From NCBI GenBank assembly GCA_039925145.1, contig JBDSZL010000088.1, positions 62,001 to 126,000 of the forward strand: DNA of 64,000 bases, written 5' to 3'. Under the pieces are notes generated by a model. It had not been told where the DNA came from, searched no databases, and saw only the letters and a program-made list of their open reading frames with translations. The translations under genes were made by a program, and so were the position numbers. This document shows positions 16,275 through 25,515 of this stretch, piece by piece. Every line of letters begins with the position of its first letter. The stretch's first letter is position 1. This DNA is from JBDSZL01 sp039925145. Its GTDB lineage: Bacteria > Acidobacteriota > Vicinamibacteria > Vicinamibacterales > SCN-69-37.

Positions 16275-17375
16275 TCAATTCGTGAAACGCCGCATCCTGA
16301 CGTTCAGGATGAGGCCAAACCCGGCGAGCGTCGCTACGAGCGACGAGCCGCCATAACTCATGAGCGGGAGCGTCAGGCCTTTAACCGGAGCCAATCCCGC
16401 CGACATGGTGATGTTGTACACCACTTGGAAGCCAAAACCAGAGATGATCGCGACCACCAGGTAGGCGCCCACGCGATCTCTCGCGAGCCTGGCGGCATCG
16501 AGACTCCGGAGAATGATGAACAGATAGAGCCCAAGCGACAGCAGTACGCCGAGGAAGCCATGTTCCTCGGCCAGCACGGAAAATACGAAGTCGTTATGCG
16601 CAACGGGCAGAAATCCGTATCCGCCCTGGGTCCCCTGCCTGAAGCCCTTGCCGTAAAACCCGCCCGAGCCGACCGTAATCTTGGCCTGAATCTGCTGGTA
16701 CCCGGCCCCTCGCGGGTCCTTGCTCGGGTCGACGAACGTGGCGATTCGTTCCTTTTGATAGTCCTTGAGGCCGTAGCGCCAGATCACGGGCGACAGCAGC
16801 ACGAGCACAACGGCCGCGGTGCCAATCCACTTGAGACGAAGGCCGGCGAGGTAGGCCACGCCGAGGAAGACGGGGGCCAGCGTGGCGGCGGTGCCGAGGT
16901 CTGGCTGATGGGCGATCAGCCAGAACGGGATGCCGACGAATATCGCGCTGGTGATCAACTCGCGCGCAGAACGCGCGCTGCGCCGCTCGTCGCCGTAATA
17001 CATGGCAAGCACGAGCGCGATGGTCAGGCGGGCGAACTCGGACGGCTGCAGGCTGAAGCCCGCCAGCGGAATCCATCGCCGGGCTCCACCCCGCACGGCC
17101 CCAAAAAAGGTGACGTACAACAGCAGCGCCACGAGGGCCACGTAGAGAAACAGCGATCGCTGCGCGAGCGATCGGTAGTCGATCATCAGACACGCGAGCA
17201 TCGCGGCAAAGGCGACAGGCAACGCGTAGACCTGCGTCCAGAACTCCGTGCCGGGCTGATTGGCGCGCAGGTCGAACGTCACGCTGTAGATCGTGCTGAC
17301 ACCGATGAGCGTCAGCGCCAGCAATGCCGCCATGAGCGGGAAGTCGAGATGCGGCAGCAGACGACGATCGACCAT
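16275..17375 (-). CDS. rodA: Rod-shape SEDS glycosyltransferase RodA
   Basis: RodA polymerises lipid II into glycan strands in the elongasome, partnered by PBP2. The 366-residue protein has about ten transmembrane segments. It shows SEDS-family motifs ARRWIPLAGFSLQPSEFARL, AHQPDLGTAATL, VGSGGFYGKGFRQGTQ and FLPVAHNDFVFSVLAEEHG with the essential Asp, and the C-terminal PLMSYGGSSLVATLAGFGL. ATG 17375 is taken as the start. A GTG at 17381 overlaps the mrdA stop (GTGA) and is a real alternative that would couple the two genes. It is followed by rng. Confidence 0.95.
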   Translation of the reverse strand: MVDRRLLPHLDFPLMAALLALTLIGVSTIYSVTFDLRANQPGTEFWTQVYALPVAFAAMLACLMIDYRSLAQRSLFLYVALVALLLYVTFFGAVRGGARRWIPLAGFSLQPSEFARLTIALVLAMYYGDERRSARSARELITSAIFVGIPFWLIAHQPDLGTAATLAPVFLGVAYLAGLRLKWIGTAAVVLVLLSPVIWRYGLKDYQKERIATFVDPSKDPRGAGYQQIQAKITVGSGGFYGKGFRQGTQGGYGFLPVAHNDFVFSVLAEEHGFLGVLLSLGLYLFIILRSLDAARLARDRVGAYLVVAIISGFGFQVVYNITMSAGLAPVKGLTLPLMSYGGSSLVATLAGFGLILNVRMRRFTN

Positions 17376-17377
17376 GG

Positions 17378-19354
17378 TCACTGACTGGCCGGACGGCCCG
17401 CAGGCACGGGAGCGGGGTTGCCGGGAGTGGGCGGCACGGGCTGACTCGCGGGCAGGCCGGGTGCCGCTGCAGCGGGCTGGGCCATGACGGTCTTGATGAC
17501 GCCATCGGCCCCCATCGTCACCGTGGGCAGCGGGCGCTTGTCGAGCTTCGCGAAGTAGGTCTCGAGCACGTGGTGGGCGATCGGCACGGCGGCCGTGGCC
17601 CCCCACCCGGCGTGCTCGGCGAACACGACGCCGGCAATCGTCGGGTTGTCGGCCGGCGCGTAGAACACGAACCAGGCGTTGTCGCGCAGGTGCACCGCGC
17701 CGTGACCCGCCGCCTTGGCGGCGGCGGCCGAGACGACCTGCGCCGTGCCGGTCTTGCCGGCGACCGGGTGCCCGTCCACACGCGCGCGGCCGGCGGTGCC
17801 GGCCCCATTGACGGCCAGCCACAGACCATCCCGGACCGCCTGCAGCACATCGGGCCTGATCGGAAACACCGAGCGCGGTGCCGGGGCGGCCAGCGACTGC
17901 CACCCGCTGCCGGAGTCGACGGCCTTCACGAGGTGCGGCGTCACCACGGTGCCGCCATTCGCCACGGTCGCAATCATTGTGGAGAGGGCAATGGGCGTTA
18001 CTGACACTTGCCCCTGACCGATGGCCACCGAGATGGTCTCGCCTGGATACCAGCGTTCGCCCGTCGTCCGCAGCTTCCACTCTGACGAGGGCACGAGACT
18101 CGACACCTCGCTCGGCAGATCGATGCCCGTCTTGCCGACGAGGCCCATCTTCTCGGCATAGGCATGGATGGTGTCGATACTCATCATGCTGCCGAGGCGG
18201 TAGAAGTAGACGTCGCACGACTGCTCGATGGCGTGACGCAGGTCGAGCGATCCGTGTCCCTGCTTCTTGTCGCAGTGGAACACGTGGCCGTACAGCGTGA
18301 TGCTGCCCGGGCAGTTCACCCGGTAGTCAGGCGTAATCAGGCCCTCGGAAAGCGCGGCCGTCGCCATGAGAATCTTGAACGTGGACCCCGGCGAGTAACG
18401 GCCCTGGATGAGCCGGTCCTGCAGCGGCTTCAGCGGGTCGTTGGTGAGGCTGTTCCACTTGGTGCGTTCGATGCCGTTGGCGAAGTCGTTCGGGTCGTAT
18501 TCTGGCTGGCTCGTCATCGCGAGAATCTCGCCCGTGCGCGGATCGAGCATCACGCCGGCGCCCGCATAGCCATTGGCCTTGAAGCCGTCCTCGAGGGCTT
18601 TCTGCAGGTCGTAATCAATCGTCAACTGCATCCGGTGACCATCGATCGGATCCTGTTTCTTGAGCTCCTCGATCTCGCGCCCCACGCTGTTGACCACGAT
18701 GAACTTGTTGCCATCGGTGCCCATCAGGTGCGAGTTGTAGACACGCTCGATCCCCGCCTGTCCGATGATCGTCCCGGCTTCCAGCTGGGAGAACTCGGGA
18801 GAATCGAGCTGCGCGTCCTGCACTTCGCCCACGTAGCCGAACAGATGCGCCGCCAGACCTCCGGCGGGGTACGAGCGCGTGGGCACCTGCTGCACCACGA
18901 TTTCTGGCATCTCGAGATGTCGTGCCGTCACGGCGGCGACCTGCGCGAAGGTGGCGTGCTCGATGATCGGCAGCGGCCGGAATGGCGGCTCGCGTTGCCG
19001 GCGTTGCACGATGTCGCGAATCCGCGCTTCATCGGCGCCGGTAATCTGCGCGACGCGCTTCAGGCTCTGATCGAGGTGCTTCGTCTGCTCGCGCAGGACC
19101 GCAATCGTGAAGGAATAGCGATTCTCCACCAGGACTTTGTTGTCGCGGTCGAACAGCACGCCCCGGGGCGCCCGCAGCGGGATCGTCCGCAGCAGGTTGT
19201 TCGAGGCTTCTTCTTCGTATTTCGCGTTCTGCACCACCTGCAGCAGCCAGAAGCTGACCGCAAGGGCGGCAAAACACGCGCCGAAGATGATGCGCAGGCC
19301 GAGGATGCGGCCTTCGCTCGTGCGCCGCTCTTCGAACGCTCCGGAAGTCAACAT
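17378..19354 (-). CDS. mrdA: Penicillin-binding protein 2 (elongation transpeptidase)
   Basis: PBP2 cross-links peptidoglycan during rod elongation. The 658-residue protein has one N-terminal membrane anchor (LRIIFGACFAALAVSFWLLQ, about 20-39) and a PBP dimerisation region beginning RAPRGVLFDRDNKVLVENRY. The transpeptidase domain has S324-T-F-K327 in SPGSTFK, S379-C-D381 in EQSCDVYF and the KTG triad in VAGKTGTAQ. The SxN motif is therefore SCD here, as in other PBP2s. The tail after the domain is Pro/Ala-rich and probably disordered. ATG 19354 lies seven bases after the mreD stop, and the stop overlaps the possible GTG start of rodA. Confidence 0.95.
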   Translation of the reverse strand: MLTSGAFEERRTSEGRILGLRIIFGACFAALAVSFWLLQVVQNAKYEEEASNNLLRTIPLRAPRGVLFDRDNKVLVENRYSFTIAVLREQTKHLDQSLKRVAQITGADEARIRDIVQRRQREPPFRPLPIIEHATFAQVAAVTARHLEMPEIVVQQVPTRSYPAGGLAAHLFGYVGEVQDAQLDSPEFSQLEAGTIIGQAGIERVYNSHLMGTDGNKFIVVNSVGREIEELKKQDPIDGHRMQLTIDYDLQKALEDGFKANGYAGAGVMLDPRTGEILAMTSQPEYDPNDFANGIERTKWNSLTNDPLKPLQDRLIQGRYSPGSTFKILMATAALSEGLITPDYRVNCPGSITLYGHVFHCDKKQGHGSLDLRHAIEQSCDVYFYRLGSMMSIDTIHAYAEKMGLVGKTGIDLPSEVSSLVPSSEWKLRTTGERWYPGETISVAIGQGQVSVTPIALSTMIATVANGGTVVTPHLVKAVDSGSGWQSLAAPAPRSVFPIRPDVLQAVRDGLWLAVNGAGTAGRARVDGHPVAGKTGTAQVVSAAAAKAAGHGAVHLRDNAWFVFYAPADNPTIAGVVFAEHAGWGATAAVPIAHHVLETYFAKLDKRPLPTVTMGADGVIKTVMAQPAAAAPGLPASQPVPPTPGNPAPVPAGRPASQ

Positions 19355-19361
19355 GAGGGTC

Positions 19362-19883
19362 TTACCATTGCCGGCGGCTGAGGCTGGATCGGCGATTGAC
19401 GCGCTGGCGGTTGAACGCGTCGGGCAACGCCACACTGCCCTGGAACAACAGGAGCCCGCATAAGCAGTTCAGTCCGGTCTCTGTCAGCATAGCCGTCCAC
19501 GACAGCCCGGGCCAGTGCTGATCGATCATTCCGTACAGCACCAGCATCAGCAGCCGGTGCGCCAGGGAGGCGACAGCCAGGACCAGCGTGCGCCCGTGCG
19601 GCCTCGTCAGCACAAACTGCGTCCCGATGGCCCCAGCACCGAAGCCCACCAGGGTCTTGCTCAGGCCTCCGACCCCCACGATCTGGCCCGACAGCAGGTC
19701 CTGCAGCAGACCGCCCATAGTGCCGGCCATGATTCCAGCCAGGGGCCCCCAGTTCAGCCCGGCGTAGACCACGGCCACCAGCACGAGATCGAACACCCAT
19801 CGGCCTCCCACGGTGAACCGCGCAAAGGTAATCTGGAGCAGTACCCCCACGATCACCGTGAGCAGCACCGATGTGAACTTCAT
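19362..19883 (-). CDS. mreD: Rod-shape-determining protein MreD
   Basis: MreD is an integral-membrane partner of MreC in the elongasome. The 173-residue protein has five or six hydrophobic segments starting MKFTSVLLTVIVGVLLQITF. It has the family phrase LVLVAVVYAGLNWGPLAGIM, then GLLQDLLSGQIVGVGGLSKTLVGFGAG, where the Q-D-x-L/S-G motif is typical of MreD. The start overlaps the mreC stop by four bases (ATGA), and the stop is seven bases before mrdA. It has a highly basic C-terminus (RQRVNRRSSLSRRQW). Confidence 0.9.
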   Translation of the reverse strand: MKFTSVLLTVIVGVLLQITFARFTVGGRWVFDLVLVAVVYAGLNWGPLAGIMAGTMGGLLQDLLSGQIVGVGGLSKTLVGFGAGAIGTQFVLTRPHGRTLVLAVASLAHRLLMLVLYGMIDQHWPGLSWTAMLTETGLNCLCGLLLFQGSVALPDAFNRQRVNRRSSLSRRQW

Positions 19884-20713
19884 GAGCCGCCGCCCGGCGG
19901 CGCTGGAGCCGTCAGCACGACCAGCACGAGCTCGACGTGCGAGAAGTCGACGGCCGGCCGGACGGTGATGACCCGGTCGGCGGCACTGGATGGCCGCGTG
20001 ACCCGTTCGACCGTGCCCACGAGAAAGCCCGGCGGGTAGATGCCGTCCTGGCCCGACGTGGTGACCCGTTCCCCTACCTGAATATCGGCTAGAACGGGTA
20101 CGTACTCAGCCGTGAGCAGCGACGGATTGAGGCCGCCGACGGCAATGCCGCCCGCGCCAGACCGTTCGAAGACCACGGCGGCCGCCGCGTTGCGACCGAC
20201 GAGCAGCTGCACGGTCGCCGCGCTGCGGCTGATTGGTGCGATGACCCGGCCGACCACGCCCTTGGTGGCCAGCACCGCCAGGTCGGGCGCCACGCCGTCG
20301 CCAGCGCCTCGGTCTATCGTCACGGTGAACACCCCTGGCGAGGGATTGCCCGCCACCACGCGAGCGCCCAGCATAGGGTGCGGCTGTGCCTGTTTGAGCT
20401 CGAGCGCCTGCTGCAGACCCTGCGCTTGTGCGGCCAGCGCGCGCTCCCGCTGGAGATTGACTTCGAGATCGAGAATCCGGCGCTGGAGGGCCGCGTTTTC
20501 GCGCGCGGCGCCGCTCAGTGCCACGTAGTTGGTGACAAGGCTGCGGCCCGTGTCGGCAATGCCGGTGGTGACCGACTGCAGGCGGGAGAAGATGTCGAAG
20601 GCGGCAGATTGAATGACGGGCAACCCGCTCTTGGACTGCACCTGGGCAGAAATGAGCAGCACGTGCCCGACGCACATGACGAGAAGAAGCGAAAATGTCT
20701 GACGTCGCGGCAT
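19880..20713 (-). CDS. mreC: Rod-shape-determining protein MreC
   Basis: MreC is a bitopic scaffold that activates PBP2 in the periplasm. The 277-residue product has an N-terminal anchor (RQTFSLLLVMCVGHVLLISA) and a coiled coil at about 65-100 (AARENAALQRRILDLEVNLQ). The beta-barrel domain has VVAGNPSPGVFTVTIDRGAGDGV, GVVGRVIAPISRSAATVQLL and VTTSGQDGIYPPGFLVGTV. The end (APAPPGGGS) is unstructured. ATG 20713 is preferred over an adjacent in-frame TTG 20716. It overlaps mreD and is 71 bases downstream of mreB in a single mre operon. Confidence 0.93.
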   Translation of the reverse strand: MPRRQTFSLLLVMCVGHVLLISAQVQSKSGLPVIQSAAFDIFSRLQSVTTGIADTGRSLVTNYVALSGAARENAALQRRILDLEVNLQRERALAAQAQGLQQALELKQAQPHPMLGARVVAGNPSPGVFTVTIDRGAGDGVAPDLAVLATKGVVGRVIAPISRSAATVQLLVGRNAAAAVVFERSGAGGIAVGGLNPSLLTAEYVPVLADIQVGERVTTSGQDGIYPPGFLVGTVERVTRPSSAADRVITVRPAVDFSHVELVLVVLTAPAPPGGGS

Positions 20714-20784
20714 CAACGGCTGGCCGACAGAGCTCCTGCCATCATCTGCTCAGATTAGAACAGAGAACCGGTACGCGGTCACGG

Positions 20785-21806
<1,022 letters not shown>

Positions 21807-21810
<4 letters not shown>

Positions 21811-23294
21811 CGGTGCTCCTGTTCCTCGGCCCGCATCGGGGCGCCATGGGTATCGGTGCCCGCGACGTGTATGCCGTTCTTGCCGGTCATCTTGACCCGG
21901 TACATGGCCGCGTCGGCTGCTTGCAGCAGGCCTTCAGGAGTATCGGCCACATCGGGCAAACTCGCCACCCCAATTGACGCCGTCAGACGGCTTCCGGGGC
22001 TGCTCCCCTCGAGAAAGCTGAACCGATCGATGCGATCGCGCACGCGGCGCGCCACCGCCAAGGCACCATCGCCGCCTGTTTCTGGCAGCAAAATCGCGAA
22101 CTCGTCGCCGCCGAAGCGCGCGACGATGTCGGTCTCGCGCGCGCAGGTCTTGATGATGTCGGCGGCCTCGATGAGCGCGCGGCTACCGAGCAGATGCCCG
22201 TTCGCATCGTTGATGCGCTTGAAGCCGTCGAGGTCGATGAACAGCAGCGACAGCGGCCATCCGCTGCGCATCGCGCGCTTGGTCTCTTTGCGCAGGACCT
22301 CGTTCAGATAGCGTGAATTGTACAGCTGCGTGAGGTCGTCGGTGACCGACAGCGCTTCGGCGCGGGCGACGCGCAGGGCGGTCGACAGCGCATAGGCGGC
22401 CGGCTCGAGCAGCCGCATCACCGCGTCGGCAAAGCTATGCGAGATGACGGGCACGCGATGCGCGCGACTGACATCGAGCGCTACGAGCACACCCACCACC
22501 GCGCCATGCGCCACGAGCGGCCAGCCGGCGAGCGAAATTTCCACCAGGGGCCGCCGCGCCTCCACGTCGGCGCGGTCATCGAGATAGTTCGTGACGCGAA
22601 CGGCAGGATGCCCGGTTTGCGCCAGGACGTCGGCAAACGATCGAAGCGCCGTGCGGAGCGACACGTCGAGCTCGTGGTCGCCGAGCAGATGCGCGCCGCC
22701 GTCGGGTTCCATCGCAAAGACGAACCACCGTTCGATCGGCAGCCACGCGGCCACCTGCGCGGCCAGTGCCTCGGCAACTCCAGCCGGGTCCGCTTTCACG
22801 CTCACGGCGCGCAGCACGCCGCCCACCGAATCGGGAGCGGCCGCGAGCGCCGACAGGCGGTCGGCGCCCGCTTCGAGACGATCGGCCAGATCCATGGTGG
22901 CCTCGAAGCCAAACGCACGCTGCAGGTCTTCGATGTGAAGTGGGCCGGTCAGGTGCTCACGGAATCCGAGCGAGCGCGACAACTCGGGCAGGCCGGGCTG
23001 TGCCGTGGCGCTGTAGGAGACAGCAGGCACGCTGGTGATCAACCCCGACACCAGCCGATGCGCGCCATCGTCGAGCGTCAGCTCCCAGAGCATACACACA
23101 GCGTCTTGCGGCACCGTCCACATCGTGCCCTTGCGGATGAGCACGAGGCGCACGCCGGCCGCCGTGCGCAGGAGGGAGAGCGGGGGCTCGATGTCCTCGG
23201 CACGATCGCCGCGATGGAACACGGCGACGGTCAGCGCGCTCTCGGCAGAGCTGCCCGCTGTCCCGGATAATCTCCGCGGATATCGGCCTAACAT
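21807..23294 (-). CDS. Diguanylate cyclase with N-terminal GAF-like region
   Basis: The enzyme should make cyclic di-GMP from two GTP. The 495-residue protein ends in a full GGDEF domain: DDLTQLYNSRYLNEVL opens it, FIDLDGFKRINDANGH follows, and GGDEF is at 395-399. An intact inhibitory I-site R-E-T-D lies at 386-389, exactly five residues before it. The first 300 residues lack a recognised motif but have the alternating pattern of a GAF/FHA-like sensory fold (AAWLPIERWFVFAMEPDGG, PLVAHGAVVGVLVALDVSRA). There is no membrane segment, so it is cytoplasmic. Its stop overlaps the mreB start, making it the first gene of the elongasome operon. Confidence 0.9.
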
Positions 23295-23400
23295 GGTGGC
23301 AATTCAGTGCGGCAGGTCAGATTGGGAGCGCCAGCCTAGTTGCGCAAACTATAGCACGGCAAATCGCGTTTCCAGGGCGGATTGACGGGCCACCGCACGT

Positions 23401-23446
23401 GTGTCGCGACACTTTTTCAGTAACAGTTTCGTTAGTATCGCGGCAC
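23401..23446. promoter_or_regulatory. Paired palindromes around an AT-rich promoter region
   Basis: The 240-base gap between the divergent diguanylate cyclase and PpiD genes holds a perfect 12-base palindrome GTGTCGCGACAC (23401-23412). A close copy, GTATCGCGGCAC (23435-23446, two changes), has its centre 34 bases away, near three helical turns. Between them is the only AT-rich patch (TTTTTCAGTAACAGTTTCG). The layout looks like two operator sites flanking a promoter. The factor is unknown. Confidence 0.4.
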
Positions 23447-23534
23447 GAGCGAGCGGTCCGCCGGAGGCCTCGCAGGGATTGGACGGGAACGCATGGCATA
23501 ATTGCGTTTTCAACCGCGCAGGAGACGCTGACCT

Positions 23535-25442
23535 ATGACGATGCTCGACCGAATGCGCCGCCACAAGTCCTGGCTGAAATGGAGCCTGGGCGCAGTGGTG
23601 GTGACGTTCGTCCTTCTTTACGTGCCCCAGTTCATGAACCAGGGCGGCGCCGGTGCGGCGCCAAACGACGTCGTTGCCACGGTGAATGGCCGCAAGGTGA
23701 CGGCTAATGTCTTCCAGCGCGCGTACAACCAACAGTTGTCCCAGATCCGGTCGAGTTATGGTGACGTGAACGATGACATGCTCCGTCAGCTGCAGCTCGG
23801 GCCGCGACTGATCCAGCAGCTCGTCAATCAGGAAGCCGTGATCGCTGAAGCCGACCGCCTCGGCGTCACCGTGAGTGACGGCGAGCTGCGCGAACGCCTC
23901 GTGCGCCTGCCGCCATTTCAGGAGAACGGCCAGTTTGTCGGCGAGCAGAAATATCGACTGATGCTCGATTCCTCCCGGCCCCCCGTCAAGCCGGCCGAAT
24001 TCGAACAGGAGCTCCGTCAGTCGATCATGGCGGAGAAGCTCCAGGCCGCCGTCACAGGCTGGATTCGCGTCACCGATGCGGACATCGAACAGGAATACCG
24101 CAAGCGCAACGAGAAGGTGCGGCTCGATCTGGCCGTTGTCAACGCCAACCAGTTCCGGTCGGGCGTCACCGCCACGGACGCGGACGTCACGGCCGAGTTC
24201 TCGGCGCATCCCGACACCTACAAAACGCCCGAGAAGCGGCGCGTGAAATATCTCTCGATCGATGCGAGCACGTTGCGTGACAAGGTCACCGTGACGCCGC
24301 AGGAAGTCGAGGAGCGGTATCGCCAGAACGTGCAGACCTACTCGACCCCCGAGCAGGTGCGCGCCAGCCACATCCTCTTCAAGACCGAAGGCAAGGACGA
24401 AGCTGCGGTCAGGAAACTCGCCGAGACGGTGCTCGCCAAGGTGAAGGCCGGGGGAGATTTTGCCGCCCTCGCGAAGCAGTACTCGGAGGATGACAGCAAG
24501 GCGAGCGGTGGCGACCTCGACTTCTTCGCCAAAGGGCGGATGATCCCCGAGTTCGAACAGACCGCGTGGGGCATGAAGATCGGCGAGACAAGTGGCCTCG
24601 TCAAGTCGCAGTTCGGCTTTCACATCATCAAAGTGACCGACAAGCGCGCGGCGGCAACCAAGACGCTCGACGAAGTGCGGCCGCAGATCGAGCAGCAGGT
24701 CAAGACAGAGAAGGCCACCAACGAGGCGTCGCGCATCGCCGACGAAGTCGCGGGTCAGATTAAGGCGCCGGCCGATCTCGACAAGGTCGCGACGGCCCGC
24801 GGGTGGACGGTCGGCGACTCCGGACTGTTCTCGCGTGACGAGCCGCTCGCAGGGCTGGGCTTCGCCGACGCCGTGAAGTCCGAGGCGTTTCGGCTCGACA
24901 AAGACAAGGTCAGCGGGCAGATTCGCACGACTCAGGGCTACGCCTTCATCGCAGTCACCGAGATCGCGCCACCTGGCGTTCCGAAGCTCGACGACGTGAA
25001 GGACAAGGTTCGTGACGCCGTCGTGATGAAGAAGGCGGTCGACCTCGCTCAGAACAAGGCCGCCGCGATCTCTCAGGCGGGAGCCAACTTCGCGGCCGCC
25101 GCCAAGGCCGCGGGTGTCACGGTCAAGAGCACCGATCTGACCACGCGCGGCGCCGCGCTCCCAGAGGTCGGCGTGAACGAGGCGGTCGACGCGGTGGCGT
25201 TCAGCCTGAAGCCCAACGAAACCAGCAAGCCGATCGCCACCGAGTCAGCGGTCGTCGTCGTCCACCTCCGGGAGCGCAAGGACATCGATCCGGCCGCGCT
25301 CGAAGGCGAACGCGAGACGCTGCGTACGCAACTCACCCAGGAGCGCCGGTCAGAGTTCTTCAGCGCCTATATGACCAAGGCGATGAAGAACATGGACGTG
25401 AAATACAACAACGAGACCGTGAAGACCCTGCTCGGGGTGTAA
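23535..25442 (+). CDS. ppiD: Membrane-anchored peptidyl-prolyl isomerase (PpiD/SurA type)
   Basis: A periplasmic chaperone that helps fold exported and outer-membrane proteins. The 635-residue protein has an N-terminal anchor (residues 17-33, SLGAVVVTFVLLYVPQF) preceded by a basic MLDRMRRHKSWLK. A SurA_N-like helical region runs to about 260 (LIQQLVNQEAVIAEADRLGV). One parvulin rotamase domain lies at about 275-368, with RASHILFKTEGKDE, GGDFAALAKQYSEDDSKASG and GDLDFFAKGRMIPEFEQTA. The long C-terminal half matches PpiD layout. ATG 23535 has GGAG 11 bases upstream. It is divergent from the mre operon and convergent with sppA. Confidence 0.88.
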   Translation: MTMLDRMRRHKSWLKWSLGAVVVTFVLLYVPQFMNQGGAGAAPNDVVATVNGRKVTANVFQRAYNQQLSQIRSSYGDVNDDMLRQLQLGPRLIQQLVNQEAVIAEADRLGVTVSDGELRERLVRLPPFQENGQFVGEQKYRLMLDSSRPPVKPAEFEQELRQSIMAEKLQAAVTGWIRVTDADIEQEYRKRNEKVRLDLAVVNANQFRSGVTATDADVTAEFSAHPDTYKTPEKRRVKYLSIDASTLRDKVTVTPQEVEERYRQNVQTYSTPEQVRASHILFKTEGKDEAAVRKLAETVLAKVKAGGDFAALAKQYSEDDSKASGGDLDFFAKGRMIPEFEQTAWGMKIGETSGLVKSQFGFHIIKVTDKRAAATKTLDEVRPQIEQQVKTEKATNEASRIADEVAGQIKAPADLDKVATARGWTVGDSGLFSRDEPLAGLGFADAVKSEAFRLDKDKVSGQIRTTQGYAFIAVTEIAPPGVPKLDDVKDKVRDAVVMKKAVDLAQNKAAAISQAGANFAAAAKAAGVTVKSTDLTTRGAALPEVGVNEAVDAVAFSLKPNETSKPIATESAVVVVHLRERKDIDPAALEGERETLRTQLTQERRSEFFSAYMTKAMKNMDVKYNNETVKTLLGV

Positions 25443-25450
25443 AAAAGAAA

Positions 25451-25515
25451 AAGACCGGGTCTCCGAGGGATTCATGCGGAGACCCGGTCTTCTGTACAAG
25501 CGGAGACCCGGTCTT
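25451..25515 (-). terminator. Strong intrinsic terminator with a duplicated stem arm
   Basis: Arm AAGACCGGGTCTCCG (25451-25465) pairs perfectly, 15 of 15, with CGGAGACCCGGTCTT at 25477-25491. In the minus direction it is followed by a T-rich tract (25450-25441, TTTCTTTTTT). That makes a strong terminator for sppA, whose stop touches it. The right arm occurs again unchanged at 25501-25515, so the same left arm has two possible partners. In the plus direction no T-run follows, so termination of ppiD here is less certain. Confidence 0.85.

Noticed and set aside
17376..18218. N-terminal extension of rodA through the mrdA gene
   Set aside because: It lies wholly within mrdA in another frame; RodA starts normally at 17375.
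25451..25515. Inverted repeats as insertion-sequence ends
   Set aside because: Arms are only 15 bases, lie within 65 bases and border a T-tract; a terminator explains them.
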